Source: Ichthyophthirius multifiliis | Lineage: Eukaryota > Ciliophora > Oligohymenophorea > Hymenostomatida | Direction of reading: 5' to 3' | Assembly (NCBI RefSeq): GCF_000220395.1 | Contig: NW_004085996.1 | Location: 1-32,920, forward strand | DNA length: 32,920 nucleotides | Shown here: piece by piece, positions 1-11,771 of the stretch | Layout of the letters: each line of letters opens with the position of its first letter | Numbering within the stretch: the stretch's first letter is position 1 | The notes under the pieces: generated by a model | Databases searched by the model: none | What the model saw: the letters and a program-made list of their open reading frames with translations, nothing else | Told to the model about the DNA's origin: nothing | Made by a program: the position numbers and the translations under genes

Positions 1-22
1 TGGGTGGGGGGGGGAAAAAAAA
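1..22. other. G9 run at left edge, out of character with the window
   Basis: The first 14 bases are almost all G (nine in a row at 6-14), followed by eight A. Nothing else in the window has such a G run. It lies in the intron beyond the last visible exon of the coiled-coil gene. It does not match a ciliate CCCCAA/TTGGGG telomere in phase or orientation. It may be an assembly-edge artefact. Confidence 0.5.
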
Positions 23-1239
23 CGAAAATTAATTATTTTTACGCCATTTTTATTTTATTTATTTCATCATTTTTATCATTTATTATTTAGTTTCTGTTTT
101 TGTTTTCTTATTCTAGTTATTTTTCTCTTTTTTAGAATGCTAATTACTATTAACCTATTTCTTTATCATTTTTCATATTATTATCATATAATCTATATTA
201 ATTAAATATATAATTTATTATTTTATATTAAATATATATATTTGATTTATTAAATGATCTATTTTACTTTTATTTTAATTAATCTATTAAATTAATTTTT
301 TAATTTAAGTTTTATTTAATGTCTTAAATTTGATTTTCTAAAAATTTATTTTATTCTTGTAAATTTTCTAATTAGTTTTCTTTATCTTAATTTTAAAGAG
401 ATAGTTCATTTAGACTTTTTTGTTTAATAAAAATTATAAATATTATTAATGTTTTGTATATAAAATATACTTTTTGTTTAATTAATTTAATTAATCATTT
501 CTATCTTCAAGTTATTATAAGATATATTTATTCTCAGTTTGTAATTATTTAATTTTTTTTAATTTTATTAATCTTATTCTTTGTTATTTTTTTCGATCTA
601 ATTATTATTTTCATTATATCTGTTTATTATTAAATTTATTAAAATTAAATAAAAAATTACGTATTTTTCATTTAAATAATTTAATTATCTTTTTAATTTA
701 AAGCTTCTTTTAACTCGTTATTAAGTTTTTCTGCATGTTCTTTTTAGTTTAAAATATTTTCTATTTCATGTGCTTTTAAATTATTTTAAAGATTTAATTC
801 ATTAAGACTGGGTAAAATATATATATATATATATATTTATACATATATATATATATATAATTACGCCATTTTTAATTAATTTAATTCTTCTTCATTATCA
901 GTTAAATTTTAATTTAGTTATTAATTTTATAAATCTAAATATAATAATTTCTTTTCATAATCTAATTTTAAATCTTTTAATTTATCGTCATTTTTTAAGT
1001 TTTAATCATTTATTCTTTTTATTTATTTGAAAAATTTATAAAACATAAAAAAATAATTTTACGTTTATTTCATTTTTTTAATAGACTCAACTTTATCTTA
1101 ATTTTCTTTTTGTAAATCATTAATTTATACTTCTAATCCTTTTTATAATCTTATATATTATTAATTTCATTATTCTTTTAATTAATTATTGTATCAAGAT
1201 CATCCAATCTTTATATATAAATATGTAAATGATAAATAA

Positions 1240-1279
<40 letters not shown>

Positions 1280-2434
1280 TAATATTTATATATTTATTTA
1301 AGTTTTTACTAATATAAAAGTTTTTTAATCTCATCTTCTTTATCTTAAATAGTTTCTTTTAATTTGTTATTCTCACTTTCAGCTTGCATTTATTTTCTTT
1401 AAGCTTTTAATTCTTAATCTTTAGATTTTTAATTGTTTAATAAGTTTTATTCTTATAATCTTTTAATAAATACGAATATATATTTAATTGAAATATGTAT
1501 AAATTTACGCTTATTTTAGTTTGTTGACTTTATCTTCTTTTTAATTCAAATTTTCCTTTTATTCTAATAATTTATTTTCCAATTAATTTTTTTATTCTTA
1601 AATTCCATTAAATTCTGTACATTTAAGTTCATTTTATAAAACAAGTTCATTAATTCTTTAAATATATATATTTAAGATTATTTATATATTTTATTTATTT
1701 TACTTTTTTTAAAGTTTATCTATTTCGTCATCTTTTTCTTAAATCATTTGATTAAATTATAAATTTTCTTAGGCATGTTTTTATTATAAATTTTAATTTG
1801 CAAGTTCTAGATCTTTAGATTTTTGGTTATTTTTAGCATTAAAATCAAGTAAACTATAATATATTTTTGTAAATATTTTTTGTTTGTTTATTTTTTTACT
1901 TTTATTTTAATTATTAGATTTAATCCTCTTTTTAATTAATGATTTTTTATAATTATTAATTTTGTTCTTCTATTTATTTTTTTAAATCTTAAACATTCTA
2001 TATTTCTCCTTATTTTAAATCTTATTATGTATTACAATGTTATATTCTAAAATTAAAATAAAAAATTTTCAAATAAGAAAAAATTTTTACTCTTAATCTA
2101 ATTCATTTATTATATTTTCTAGTTCTGCAATTTTTTATTAAAGATTTTATTTTTCTTTATCTGATTATTACTTGTTTTTCTAATTTTAAACTTCTAATTC
2201 TTTTAATTTATTTGCATTATAATTATTTTAATCTTTAATACTATATTTTTATTTAACAAAAAAAATATAAATAAGATTTTTTTTACTTTTATTTAAGTTT
2301 ATTAATCTATTCTTCTTTTTAATTTAATTATTTATCTAATTCTTTTTTATTATTTTCAAATAATTTATTATTTTTTTCGGCTTCTTATTTAAGTTCTTCT
2401 ATTTCTATAGCATTTTAATCATTAGTTTCTTAAA

Positions 2435-2486
<52 letters not shown>

Positions 2487-3454
2487 TTATATATTTATAT
2501 ATTTATATATTTATATATTATTACTTCTAAAGCAATTGTTCAACTTCATCTTCTTTTACCTTTAATTCATCTTCTAGTGTAATACATTACTAATTCAATA
2601 TTTCTAATTTTTAGGCATTTTAGATATTTTCTTTATTTTTTTAATCTTATGTATTTTTTAAGCTGATAAATAATATTTAAAATAATATTTTTTTAATAAG
2701 TAAATAAAAAAATTTATTTTATTTTTTACTTTTTTTTGTTTTTTCTAATTCGTCTTTTTATTAATCAAAATCTCTTTTTAATTATTCCAATTATTTTTGG
2801 AGATCTTCGTTTTCTTATGATTTTTTTTTTTATTTCTTTTTAATTTTTCTATTTTTTCTTCATTTATTTCATTTAGTTTTGCACATTCTTCTTATTATTA
2901 TTTAATATCTTATAAAGCATTATCCAATCTTTTTTTCGTTAAAACAAAAATAAATATATAATATATTACAGTCTTTTTAATTTTTCAATTTCCTAGTCTT
3001 TTTATTTTGAATTATCACTAATTTAACTTAATTTAGTTTCTTTTTCTTTTTTTTCAATTTCAATAATAGATATTTATTCAGTAATAGTATATTCTTATTA
3101 TTCACACATTTATTTCCAGTATTCAATTTCTTCATCTTTTGCTGCAAAAAGCTCCAAAAGATTATTTGTTCCTTATTTCCAATCTTATTTAGGCAATTTA
3201 GGAGGATTTTTACCCAAATTAATATTAGGAACTACTGTTGTTGTTTTTATTACATAACTTGCGGGTGTATCTATATTTTAGGATCGCTTCATAAATTAAG
3301 AACCTGATAAATTAGAATCACTTCTATCGTGTTGGTTCTCTACAAGTTCATCTGTAGTCTTTTTATTTGTTAGTTGATTTGCACTCTGACTGATAATTTA
3401 GTTTAATTCGCATTATAAATCACTATTATTATGGTCCTCACCTTAATAACTCAT
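1..3454 (-). CDS. Long coiled-coil protein of tandem 49-50-residue repeats (partial, 3' end beyond left edge)
   Basis: Start ATG at 3454-3452. The first exon (2970-3454) encodes a Ser/Asn/Gln-rich head of about 100 aa, then helix. Later exons read as unbroken Glu/Lys/Gln/Leu heptads. Exons I could join: 2970-3454, 2730-2928, 2525-2662, 2287-2436, 2091-2240, 1900-2046, 1704-1853, 1509-1655, 1310-1459, 1063-1208, 865-1014, 661-807, 471-619, continuing to a donor near 43. Introns between most of them are 41-67 nt, with TA-expanded ones of 88 and 101 nt. Nearly all introns are phase 2. The frame needs one extra A at the A runs opposite 2821-2831, 2730-2737 and 1140-1144. No motor, kinase or membrane segment is seen. 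A structural cytoskeletal or basal-body type role is plausible from the family of shapes only. The product is not recognised beyond coiled coil. It lies divergent from the gene starting at 3972. Confidence 0.8.
471..2662 (-). repeat. Tandem array of duplicated coiled-coil exons
   Basis: Consecutive exons measure 138, 150, 150, 147, 150, 147, 150, 146, 150, 147 and 149 nt. The 146 and 149 each become a multiple of three with one added A. Each exon starts after a phase-2 intron with a Asp/Asn-Gln-Asn-Ala-like opening and ends in a similar motif: acidic pair, x, Ile/Leu, two residues, Leu-Lys, two residues (for example EEQINKLKQK, EDQIQQLKQK, DDEIDKLQKK, EDEVEQLLQK). One exon therefore equals one repeat of 49-50 residues, close to seven heptads. 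Most of the introns between these exons are 41-57 nt. Confidence 0.75.
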
Positions 3455-3971
3455 TTTATTTTTATTTGATAGATATTTAATATTTTTTTAATTAATATAG
3501 ATATTTTAATAATATATATTTTTTAAAATTATAATTTCTGTTTATTTTTATATATAAAATTATATAAATTTATTTCATGTTTTTTCTTCTTATTTTTTTG
3601 TTTTTTTTTTAGTGAAATTAATATATTTAAAATATTCAATTTTTTTGTTTCATATAATCATCATTTATATTGACTTTTTTTTATAAAGGAAAAATTTTAA
3701 TTTCAAATTTAAAAATAAAAAAAAATAAAAAAATATTTTTTAATAAAAATATTTTTTTTCTGAAATTTTTTAATGAGAAAAAAAAAATTATTTTTTGTAT
3801 TTTTAATTAAAATTTTTTTATGATTTTTAATTAACAAAATTTTTTTTTTTAATAAAAAAAGATTTCTAATAAATAAACTATAACTTATTTAATAAATATA
3901 TATATATATTATATTAATATATAATAAAATTATTACAAAATAAAATTATATAAAAAAAAAAAATATATAAA
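3455..3971. other. Divergent intergenic spacer, 517 bp
   Basis: This A/T-only spacer has long A and T runs between two head-to-head genes, so it should hold both promoters. No specific box or conserved element could be picked out against this base composition, and no reading frame of note is seen. Confidence 0.5.
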
Positions 3972-4997
3972 ATGAATAATAGAATAGAAAACTTTGTTAA
4001 TTAAAATTAAGACAATTAGCTATTAAAAGAAAGTTTATACATCAAAACAAATTATACTAAATAAAATATACATAAAAATAAAAGGTTTAGAAGTAGGTTC
4101 AATACCTTTATTACATCCTCATAATCATAAATTTAGAAATCGTTTAAAAAATTTAGAGTTAGATCCAAAAGGAGGCATATATGTATAAAAGTAAAAAAAT
4201 AAACTAATAAGAATAAAAAATATAATAAAATTAAAGTTATTTACCAGCTAAAATACGCGCGGGTTTAACTTAATAAAAATTTTAAGAAGGTCATTTAAAA
4301 AAGGATTTATTTAATTAAAATTTACCATTTTAAAATTATGAACATTGGTTAAGAGTCCGCTAAATATAAAAAGAAGGGCCTTCTTTGAGAAATGGTTTAT
4401 AAAGAAGAACCGAAAATGAACAGGTAATTGACAGAATTAAAAAATTAGAATATTTAGATCATACATAAAAAGATACTAAAATGATTTTTTATCCAGATTG
4501 GAAACCTAAAAATAAAAATAAATGGATTTAATCGAAAAATTTCGATACAACTACATTACTTTACTAGGGACATAAATATGACCCACCATGGTTAGAGTAT
4601 CCTTTGAGATTTTAACATTTAGGAAATAAATATGAGGATGGTTATGATAAAGTTGGAGAAATAATATATAGATTTAGAAATAAAAAAAAGAAGTTATTTT
4701 TTTTAATTATATAAAAAAATATATATATATTTAGTGCAAAAGACCTAATTTTATAGGAACTATACACAAAGATATAAGTGGCTAAATGATGCATATATCT
4801 TAGTCTATTAGAACATTTAAAAGTTAATAAGCATTAAGAATTCCTTAAGATTATAATGAATATAGTATAAATTAAAAATTGAATTGTTATAAAGATATGT
4901 TAGTATATACAAAAAGTATAGATCATTAGGTTCCTTAGCATCATAGTTAAAAGTTTATTTTTTTTCAAAATATAAATATATATATAAATATATATAA

Positions 4998-5037
<40 letters not shown>

Positions 5038-5476
5038 GTAAGAGATCTTTATAAACCAAAAATTTAATGCCAGTAACTCCTAAAATATTTAATAAAACTT
5101 TAAAACATTTTAACTTGACTTTAAATACACCAGAATAAGAATAATAAGAAAAACTTTAAAAATTAAATTTAAAGTAATTTTTCTATATATATTTTTTATT
5201 TAACAAAAAAATATAATAATAGTCAAAGCTTTTAAAATTAAGAAAAGTTTAATTTTTTTAAAAGTTTTGGAAAAATTAAGATAAATCTTCTAAAAATACT
5301 TTTGTTAGTTAAGTTGATTCTTAGTATTCAACTACAAAGTCTATACCATATTCTGCTTTTTAGAGTTAAAAAATACTTATAATACATAGAAAAATTTATA
5401 AAATACGATGAAATTAGATAAATATTATTAACCAAATAATGAAGAAATAAAATAAATTGTCGATTAATATTTTTGA
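3972..5476 (+). CDS. Conserved-looking basic protein of unknown function, six exons
   Basis: Exons are 3972-4032, 4085-4190, 4237-4692, 4743-4952, 5039-5173 and about 5223-5476, with introns of 46-86 nt. The 52-nt intron 4033-4084 is needed to join the start to the block reading EVGSIPLLHPHNHKF. With two missing A bases supplied (A5 at 5271-5275, A6 at 5368-5373) the exons close in frame at TGA 5474-5476, giving about 405-407 aa. The middle exon is rich in Trp, Tyr, Pro and charged residues (for example MIFYPDWKPKNKNKW, YDPPWLEYPLRFQHLG). That is typical of a folded conserved protein rather than low complexity. I do not recognise a family. No membrane segment or signal peptide is seen. It sits head-to-head with the repeat coiled-coil gene. 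Confidence 0.75.
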
Positions 5477-5639
5477 TCATCAAATTCGAAAAATATAAAA
5501 AATATATATATTATACTTATTTATTGATATTTTTTATTATAATATATACGATTATGCATTAAAAATTTATTAAATTTTTATTTATTATTAATTCATTTTT
5601 TCTATTTACAAAAATAAAATAAAATAATTTAAATTATAA

Positions 5640-6211
5640 AATCTAATTTTATTGAATTATATATTTTAGATATAGATATAACATCAGATAATATTATTTT
5701 AAATGATATTTAAGTTAAAGATACTTTATATAATGAAGACAATACATTTAAATACAGATTATAATAATAATGAATAATAAAATATATGTAATTTATATTT
5801 TTTGATGTCTAAATCTATAAATATAATCTTCTTATTTGTTTTTATTTTTTTTTAATTAATTTATAAATATTTCAAAATTAAAATGATAACATAATAGAAG
5901 AAAATAAATGCAAAAAAACCTTAAAATTTTAATATTTATATACATAAAAAATACGATTAGAATGCGAATAAAATATATAAAGAAAATATTGTAAAATTAA
6001 AGGTTTAATATAAGTTTTTTTATAATAACAATTATTAATTACTCCTTCTTCTGTTTTTACGAAATTTTATATAAATAGACTATATTTAATTGTTTAATTA
6101 AGGAAATTTTTTTATATCATATAAGAGTTTATTTAAAGGAAAATATTTTATGTTTTTATTTTCATAATTAAATAATTTATTTCAGAAAAAATTAAACAAA
6201 ATAATTATTGA
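5640..6211 (+). CDS. Possible small spliced gene, poorly resolved
   Basis: A probable acceptor at 5669 opens a frame rich in Asp/Asn (DIDITSDNIILNDIQVKD). A likely intron begins near 5786 (GTAATTTATA) and ends near 5897. The reading then runs to TGA at 6209-6211 with a plausible Lys/Cys/Glu stretch and a hydrophobic, Ile/Phe-rich tail. The two parts join cleanly only if one T is removed near 5750. It may be a separate gene or extra 3' exons of the gene ending at 5476. No family is recognised. Confidence 0.35.
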
Positions 6212-6265
6212 AGAAGTAAATACAAGTTTGTATTACGTTTTTTTAAAATATATAAATAAAATAAT

Positions 6266-7702
6266 ATGAAAATAAGTCCAAGAACTAAACATTTAAATAA
6301 AGGCAATTTTGAAAATTCTTTAAAATTAAAAAATCGATTAATAAATTCTATAATAAAATAATTCTTGTTAAATTATAAAAAAATATTCATTTGTATTAAT
6401 GTTCTAATTTATAATAATTTTTTAAATTAAAATTATATAATATTAAATTGTTATTTTTTAAAATATATATATAATTTATATAAAGCAAACTGTCTATAAA
6501 TTTAAAATTATTTAAAAAAATTATATATATATTATAAAATAATAAAAAAAAGCTATTTTTATTAAAATTACTTAATATATTTATATATATTTTTTCTTGA
6601 TTATATTTATACGGTTAATGCTCATTTAAAAAATTATTTTACCTAGAAATATAAATAGTAAATAAAAAAGTCTAACTTTTAATTAAAATTAAGAAAAAAT
6701 TATAAAGAACCAAATTAAATTCTGAAAAACCAAAAAATAGTATAAAATGTAAAATATAATGCATTTATTAAAAATCAAGAATAAAAGCAATATACATAAA
6801 CATTTTCAAAAAAGTAAATGAAAAATGAAAAATAAAATTAATTATAATAAATGCCATGTATTGAAAAATATATTTTTAATTAAATGACAAATAATAAAAA
6901 AAATTCAGAATAAAAAATTGATAATGTATATTTTTAGAGAGCTTTATGCAAATCATAATAGAAAACTAAAAAATATATATATAAATAAATTTAAACAAAA
7001 TTTATCCCTTTTATGTAATAAAGATAAGAAAAAGTAAAATTTACTTAAAGTGAAAAATAAAGTTTATAAGAAACAAAATGTTAAAGTGAGAGAATATTAG
7101 GAAATAGTAATTAAGAAAATTAATAGGATTTTTTATATATAAAAGGATATGTTGATCATTTTAATTTTAAAAGTGATAGTAATATCGTTATTAAATTAAA
7201 AAATGATAAAATAAAGGAAAGAACAAAGGGTTTTAGCTTTATAGAAGATAATTTTTAAAAAGGTAAATTTTTATAGGAGAAAGAAAAGAAATTTTAAGAA
7301 AAATATAATAAAATAAAAAAATCATAAATTTAAGAAGTCTTTAGTTTAAAAAAAAAGAAGCTTTTAGGGGATAAATTTTAAATATTAGAACAAATCAAAA
7401 ATATAGACTAAAAAAAAATTATTAAAATTAAATAATTACCTATTTAATCTTATTCTTTAAATCCAAAAGAATATCTATAGTCTAAATAATTTTTAAAATT
7501 AGATAACTTTAGACAAAGATTCAAAACCGAAATGAATAAATACTTTTCATCTAAAAGTGAACACAAAATAGAAACTAAACATTGTGAATAGTCGTGTTAA
7601 ACTCATTTCAAAAATAACGATTATGTTTAATTTAGTCCATGGATAAATAATTTACAAGATGATTCTAATTATGATTTTATTTAATATACTAATTTAGATT
7701 GA
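6266..7702 (+). CDS. Unrecognised Lys/Gln/Asn-rich protein, one open frame of 478 codons
   Basis: The frame is open from ATG 6266 to TGA 7700-7702 with TAA/TAG read as Gln. From about codon 120 onward the composition is convincing: charged, Gln-rich, with ordered stretches such as YVDHFNFKSDSNIVIKLKND and a His/Cys-containing C-terminal part (KIETKHCEQSCQTHF). Codons about 35-110 are Ile/Tyr/Phe/Leu-rich and look more like intron or leader than protein. The true start may therefore lie downstream (near 6640), or an unresolved intron may be present. No transmembrane topology or known domain can be claimed. Confidence 0.6.
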
Positions 7703-8233
7703 TATTATATTAATTTATTTTCTATAATAATTATTATATTATGTATAACTTATTTTTTTCTGTATTTATTATTTAAAACTAAATTAGCAATAACAAATAT
7801 AACTATTATAGCATTGTTTATATGAATTTTTTTATTTTATTAAGTTTTTAAATTTAATTACAAGAAAAAATCAATCAATTTATCCAAATAAAGTCCCAGA
7901 AACTTAAGATATTCATATATTATTTATTTATTATATATATTTTATATTTTTTATAAATATTCTATTGAAGGTTATATATATTTAATTAGTTAAACTTATT
8001 TAAATTTTAAATTTTAAGTTCTTTAAATGTATTCTTAGTTATATAGGAATATGTCCCAGAATATAATTTTGAAATATATTACAGAAAAAATTGAAAAAAA
8101 AGAAAAAAGAATATAATATAATATAATCAAATAATAATATAAGTATATTTATAAAAAAAAATGAAAAAACTAAATATATTTATTTTTTATATAATATAAG
8201 TTTAAATTAATTTTGTTTTGTTTTGATAAAACA
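7703..8233. other. Spacer between convergent genes, no assignable gene
   Basis: Very A/T-rich sequence downstream of a plus-strand gene and downstream of a minus-strand gene. Short Gln-code frames occur near 7860-7910 and 8050-8160 but have no convincing start or family signature. I see nothing firm here. Confidence 0.4.
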
Positions 8234-8663
8234 TCATTTTTTAAGCTTTTAATTAACTTCAATAAAACTTATTTTAAAAAATAATTATAATTTATTATAT
8301 ATAAATAATTTTTATGCTTTAGTTTTACCTTTATTTTACTTTTTCTCCATTAATTATTGATTTATTTAAATTCTTTATAAATAATTAAAAAAAAAAAAAA
8401 AAAAATTATTTTTTTAATAAAAATATTTAAATATTTGTTTTTAAGATAAAATGTTTACATCTGAAAAGCTTTATATTTCCTTTTCATATTTAACATAATC
8501 TTAAATTAAATTTTCGAATATCTAACAAATATAAAATACATTATTAATAAAAGATTAATTAGAAAAATACTTTTGTATTAAAACTTTAAACAGTAGATTC
8601 TATTTAATTAGAAACTGTTTAAATCATATTTGAACATGCTTGTATTAAATCTTAATTTTACAT
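8234..8663 (-). CDS. Small helical protein, 126 aa, unknown function
   Basis: Exon 1 is 8571-8663 and starts with MQNQDLIQACSNMIQTVSNQ. A 49-nt intron (8522-8570, GTATTT...TTAG) follows, then exon 2 at 8234-8521 ending in TGA. Both exons are multiples of three. The first 70 residues are a Gln/Asn/Val helix of the kind seen in small complex subunits. A run of 19 T on the coding strand gives six consecutive Phe in the middle, and the C-terminus is basic. No family is recognised. It follows the larger coiled-coil gene on the same strand by about 110 bp, and the frame between the two has no stop. Confidence 0.55.
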
Positions 8664-8770
8664 AAAAAAAAAAATAGTTATTATTTATATGATTATTTTT
8701 TATTTTAATTTTTATATGTATGTAATTATTTTTTATAGTATTAAACAAAAATATTATTTTTTTTTTTTTT

Positions 8771-9601
8771 TCAATAAAAATATTTTTTTTTTTTCAATTT
8801 AATTATAAGATTTTATTTTCGATTTTTTAGCATCTTTTTTTATTCTATAATTATTTATAAGATTTTATTTGTGAATTTTTTTATTTTAAAAAGACTCTTT
8901 TTTGCAAATTTTTTATAATTTTTATAATTAGTTTATATAATTTAGCTTATTTTAATCTTCTATATCCTATACAACATCTTAGTAATATTATAAATAAGCT
9001 TAATTAGCAGTTTTCTTTAAACTAAAGTTATTTTTAAGCTTTTCGACACAGGAATATCGTTAACTTTTTGATAATTACATTTTTATTTTTATATTTTCCT
9101 TCTATATTGGATAATCGAAAGGCAATAGAATATCATCTTAATTTTTTATATGATACTTTTGTTTATTATCTTAATGAACATTATGATTTTAGTGCTTTTT
9201 CAAGCGAGTAATTTTATTAATATAGTCTAACTAGGCTTCAAAATAATCCTAAATAAGCCTATTTTTTCAATTTAATTTTAAATTTGTTTAATTCTTTATT
9301 CTTTATCTGGTTTTGAAGATTCATTTTCAATCATTTTTATTTTCTAATAATCATATAAATATTAATAAAATTCAGTAGAATACTATTAATTGCCTTAACT
9401 TTAATAATTTTTAGAGAATTCATCATTTTGATCTTTTTTATTAATTAAAGGGAATTTTAAATTTTTTTCATCGTTAGATGCAAAGCTAAAAATTTATTCA
9501 CATAATTTATTAAAAATTTATTCTTCATCAATATATTAAATATTCTCATTTAAAGGATTATAATAATAATCTGATATATTTTCTAATACATCCTTAGGTA
9601 A

Positions 9602-9632
<31 letters not shown>

Positions 9633-10814
9633 ATTATATATATCATTTAAAAATTTATTTTTTATATATTTATTATCTTATTTTTTTATTTATTTTAAAT
9701 AATATATAAAAAATTTATAAAATAATATAATTTATTTAATATATTATTTATTTACTTTTTAAAATTTTTTTTCTAAATTTTAGAGTTATTTTAATTTTTA
9801 TTATTTTATTTATGTTTAATCTTCCGTATTTTTTTATTATTAGTTATCAGTCATTTTATTATCAGATTTTACAATTAAAGATTATGTTATTTTATCGTCT
9901 TTTTTTTCGAGATTTTCTATATTCACGCTTGTTTTTTATGATTTTTAAAAATTTATTTTCTTTTTATAAGTATCTGCTATATCTTTAAATGATAATATAT
10001 TTTAAATTCTAAGTCTTTTGGAATAGTCCTATCCAAAAATCACTTTTAGTAATTTCAAAACATTTTAATTTACCGATATTAGCTATTAAATTAATTAATT
10101 ATCAAATAATTTTTAATAACCATTTTAAATTGATAATTTAAGGTCCTAATGCATTTTTTAAAGTATATTTTTGCCTTTAATTTGTTCTTATTAAAGGGTA
10201 TGAAGCCAATTATTTTCTATTTTTTTGTTTTAGTAATCATCTATTTTCTTTTCGAAACTTTATAATGTTTTATTATTGTTATTTATACTATATTAATTAA
10301 TTAATTTAAGATTTTTTTATATTTAAAGTATTGATTTTTTCTAAATAAGCCTCTGTTTTTCACTAAATTTGACTTATACTTGCTCTATTTAATTCTGGAT
10401 TTCCACAGCTTTTTTTTATGAATTGAAATTTTAGATTTCTCTGTCTATTTAGTCTATGTCATTTAAGATCTTTTTTGGTAGAATTATTTTATTGTTTTTG
10501 CGGATATTATTTTATTAATTTTCGTTAAATTTTGTTAAATTAATTAACATATTTTGACTTTTCTCTAATAATTTTTCCTAGTTTTTTTTCCTTCTTAAAC
10601 TATTTTGTACTCTATTTTATTACTAGCGTTCTTATGTATTATCGGATTAATGAATATTATAACAAGTTGGCATATATGGGTGTCTTATGTGGATTTTTTA
10701 AACTAAATCAGGCATATAGTCTGTCCGGATAAAATATTAACCATTATTATCGAGTTCTGCTTTTTTAGTTTGGTTTTATCGGACTAAAGAATCAAATTTT
10801 TATTGAATATTCAT
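8771..10814 (-). CDS. Coiled-coil protein, about 625 aa, unknown family
   Basis: Start ATG at 10814-10812. Exon 1 (9756-10814, 353 codons) and exon 2 (from 9592) flank a 163-nt TA-rich intron ending TTACCTAAG. The N-terminal 60 residues look folded (YFIRTDYMPDLVQ, then RHPYMPTCYN). After that the protein is mostly long Lys/Glu/Gln coiled coil. A second acidic segment begins exon 2. The frame shifts by one at an A6 run (opposite 9262-9267) and continues convincingly as EAQLDYINKITRLKK. The 3' end is uncertain. An A12 run opposite 8783-8794 decides whether the frame stops at TGA 8773-8771 or continues toward the next gene. The role could be cytoskeletal, but this is only an inference from shape. 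Confidence 0.7.
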
Positions 10815-11044
10815 GTGAAATAAAATAAATATTAATATATATATATATTATATATATAATTAAATAAAAAAATAATTATTATTATATAATATTTATTAAA
10901 TATTTTTTTTTATAGAAAATAAATATATTTTTAATAATTCATAAAAATTTTAAAATATGAAAATATATATTATTATAAAAATAATTTAATTAATATAAGT
11001 ATAAGAAATATTATTGCATAATAAATAATTATTTATATAAAATG

Positions 11045-11086
<42 letters not shown>

Positions 11087-11359
11087 TTTATATATATAAT
11101 TTTTAATATTAAGAATTTTTATTTTAATATAAATGAGGAATTTCATTGAATAAAATTTATAAATTATAAAAAAAACACATTTTATTTTTATTATAATAAC
11201 AGTTTATATTATATATATATATATATATTATTTACTTTATTTTAATATTTTATTGTTGATTAAAAATAATAATTGTTTTATAATATTAAAAAAAACATTA
11301 TAATTATTTATATGCATATATATTATTATTTTATTTTTAATATAAATAAAAATATATTT
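10815..11359. other. Divergent intergenic spacer with TA microsatellite
   Basis: 545 bp between two divergently transcribed genes, including a (TA)n tract at about 11048-11082 and a shorter one near 11211-11229. It must contain both promoters, but no element can be singled out. Confidence 0.5.
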
Positions 11360-11722
11360 ATGTCAATATTTTCAAACTCGGTAAATGCTTCGTTTTAAGG
11401 CGCATATTCTATAGGAAAATCATAAAGGCGTAAATTTATTATAAAATAAATTATAAAATAATAAATAAAATTTAAATAAGCTAATATTTTCAAAAACAAT
11501 AAAAATCCTGGTCCCGGATATTATAAAACAAATTAATCTACAATTAATACATCTAAGCAACCAGAATGGGAGTAATTTTTATTTTAAAAAAATTATTAAT
11601 ATAATATTAAATAAAGAATACCTAAATCAAAAAGATTAAATATTATTAATTAATATGATAATCCTCCTCCAGGAGCATATAAATTTAAATCATTTATAGT
11701 AAATATAAATAAATATATATAT

Positions 11723-11771
<49 letters not shown>

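Noticed and set aside
1-22. Telomere.
   Set aside because: Orientation and unit do not fit CCCCAA/TTGGGG repeats.
4247-4266. The G+C-rich patch ATACGCGCGGGTTT as a regulatory site.
   Set aside because: It is coding sequence (KIRAG) inside exon 3 of the gene starting at 3972.
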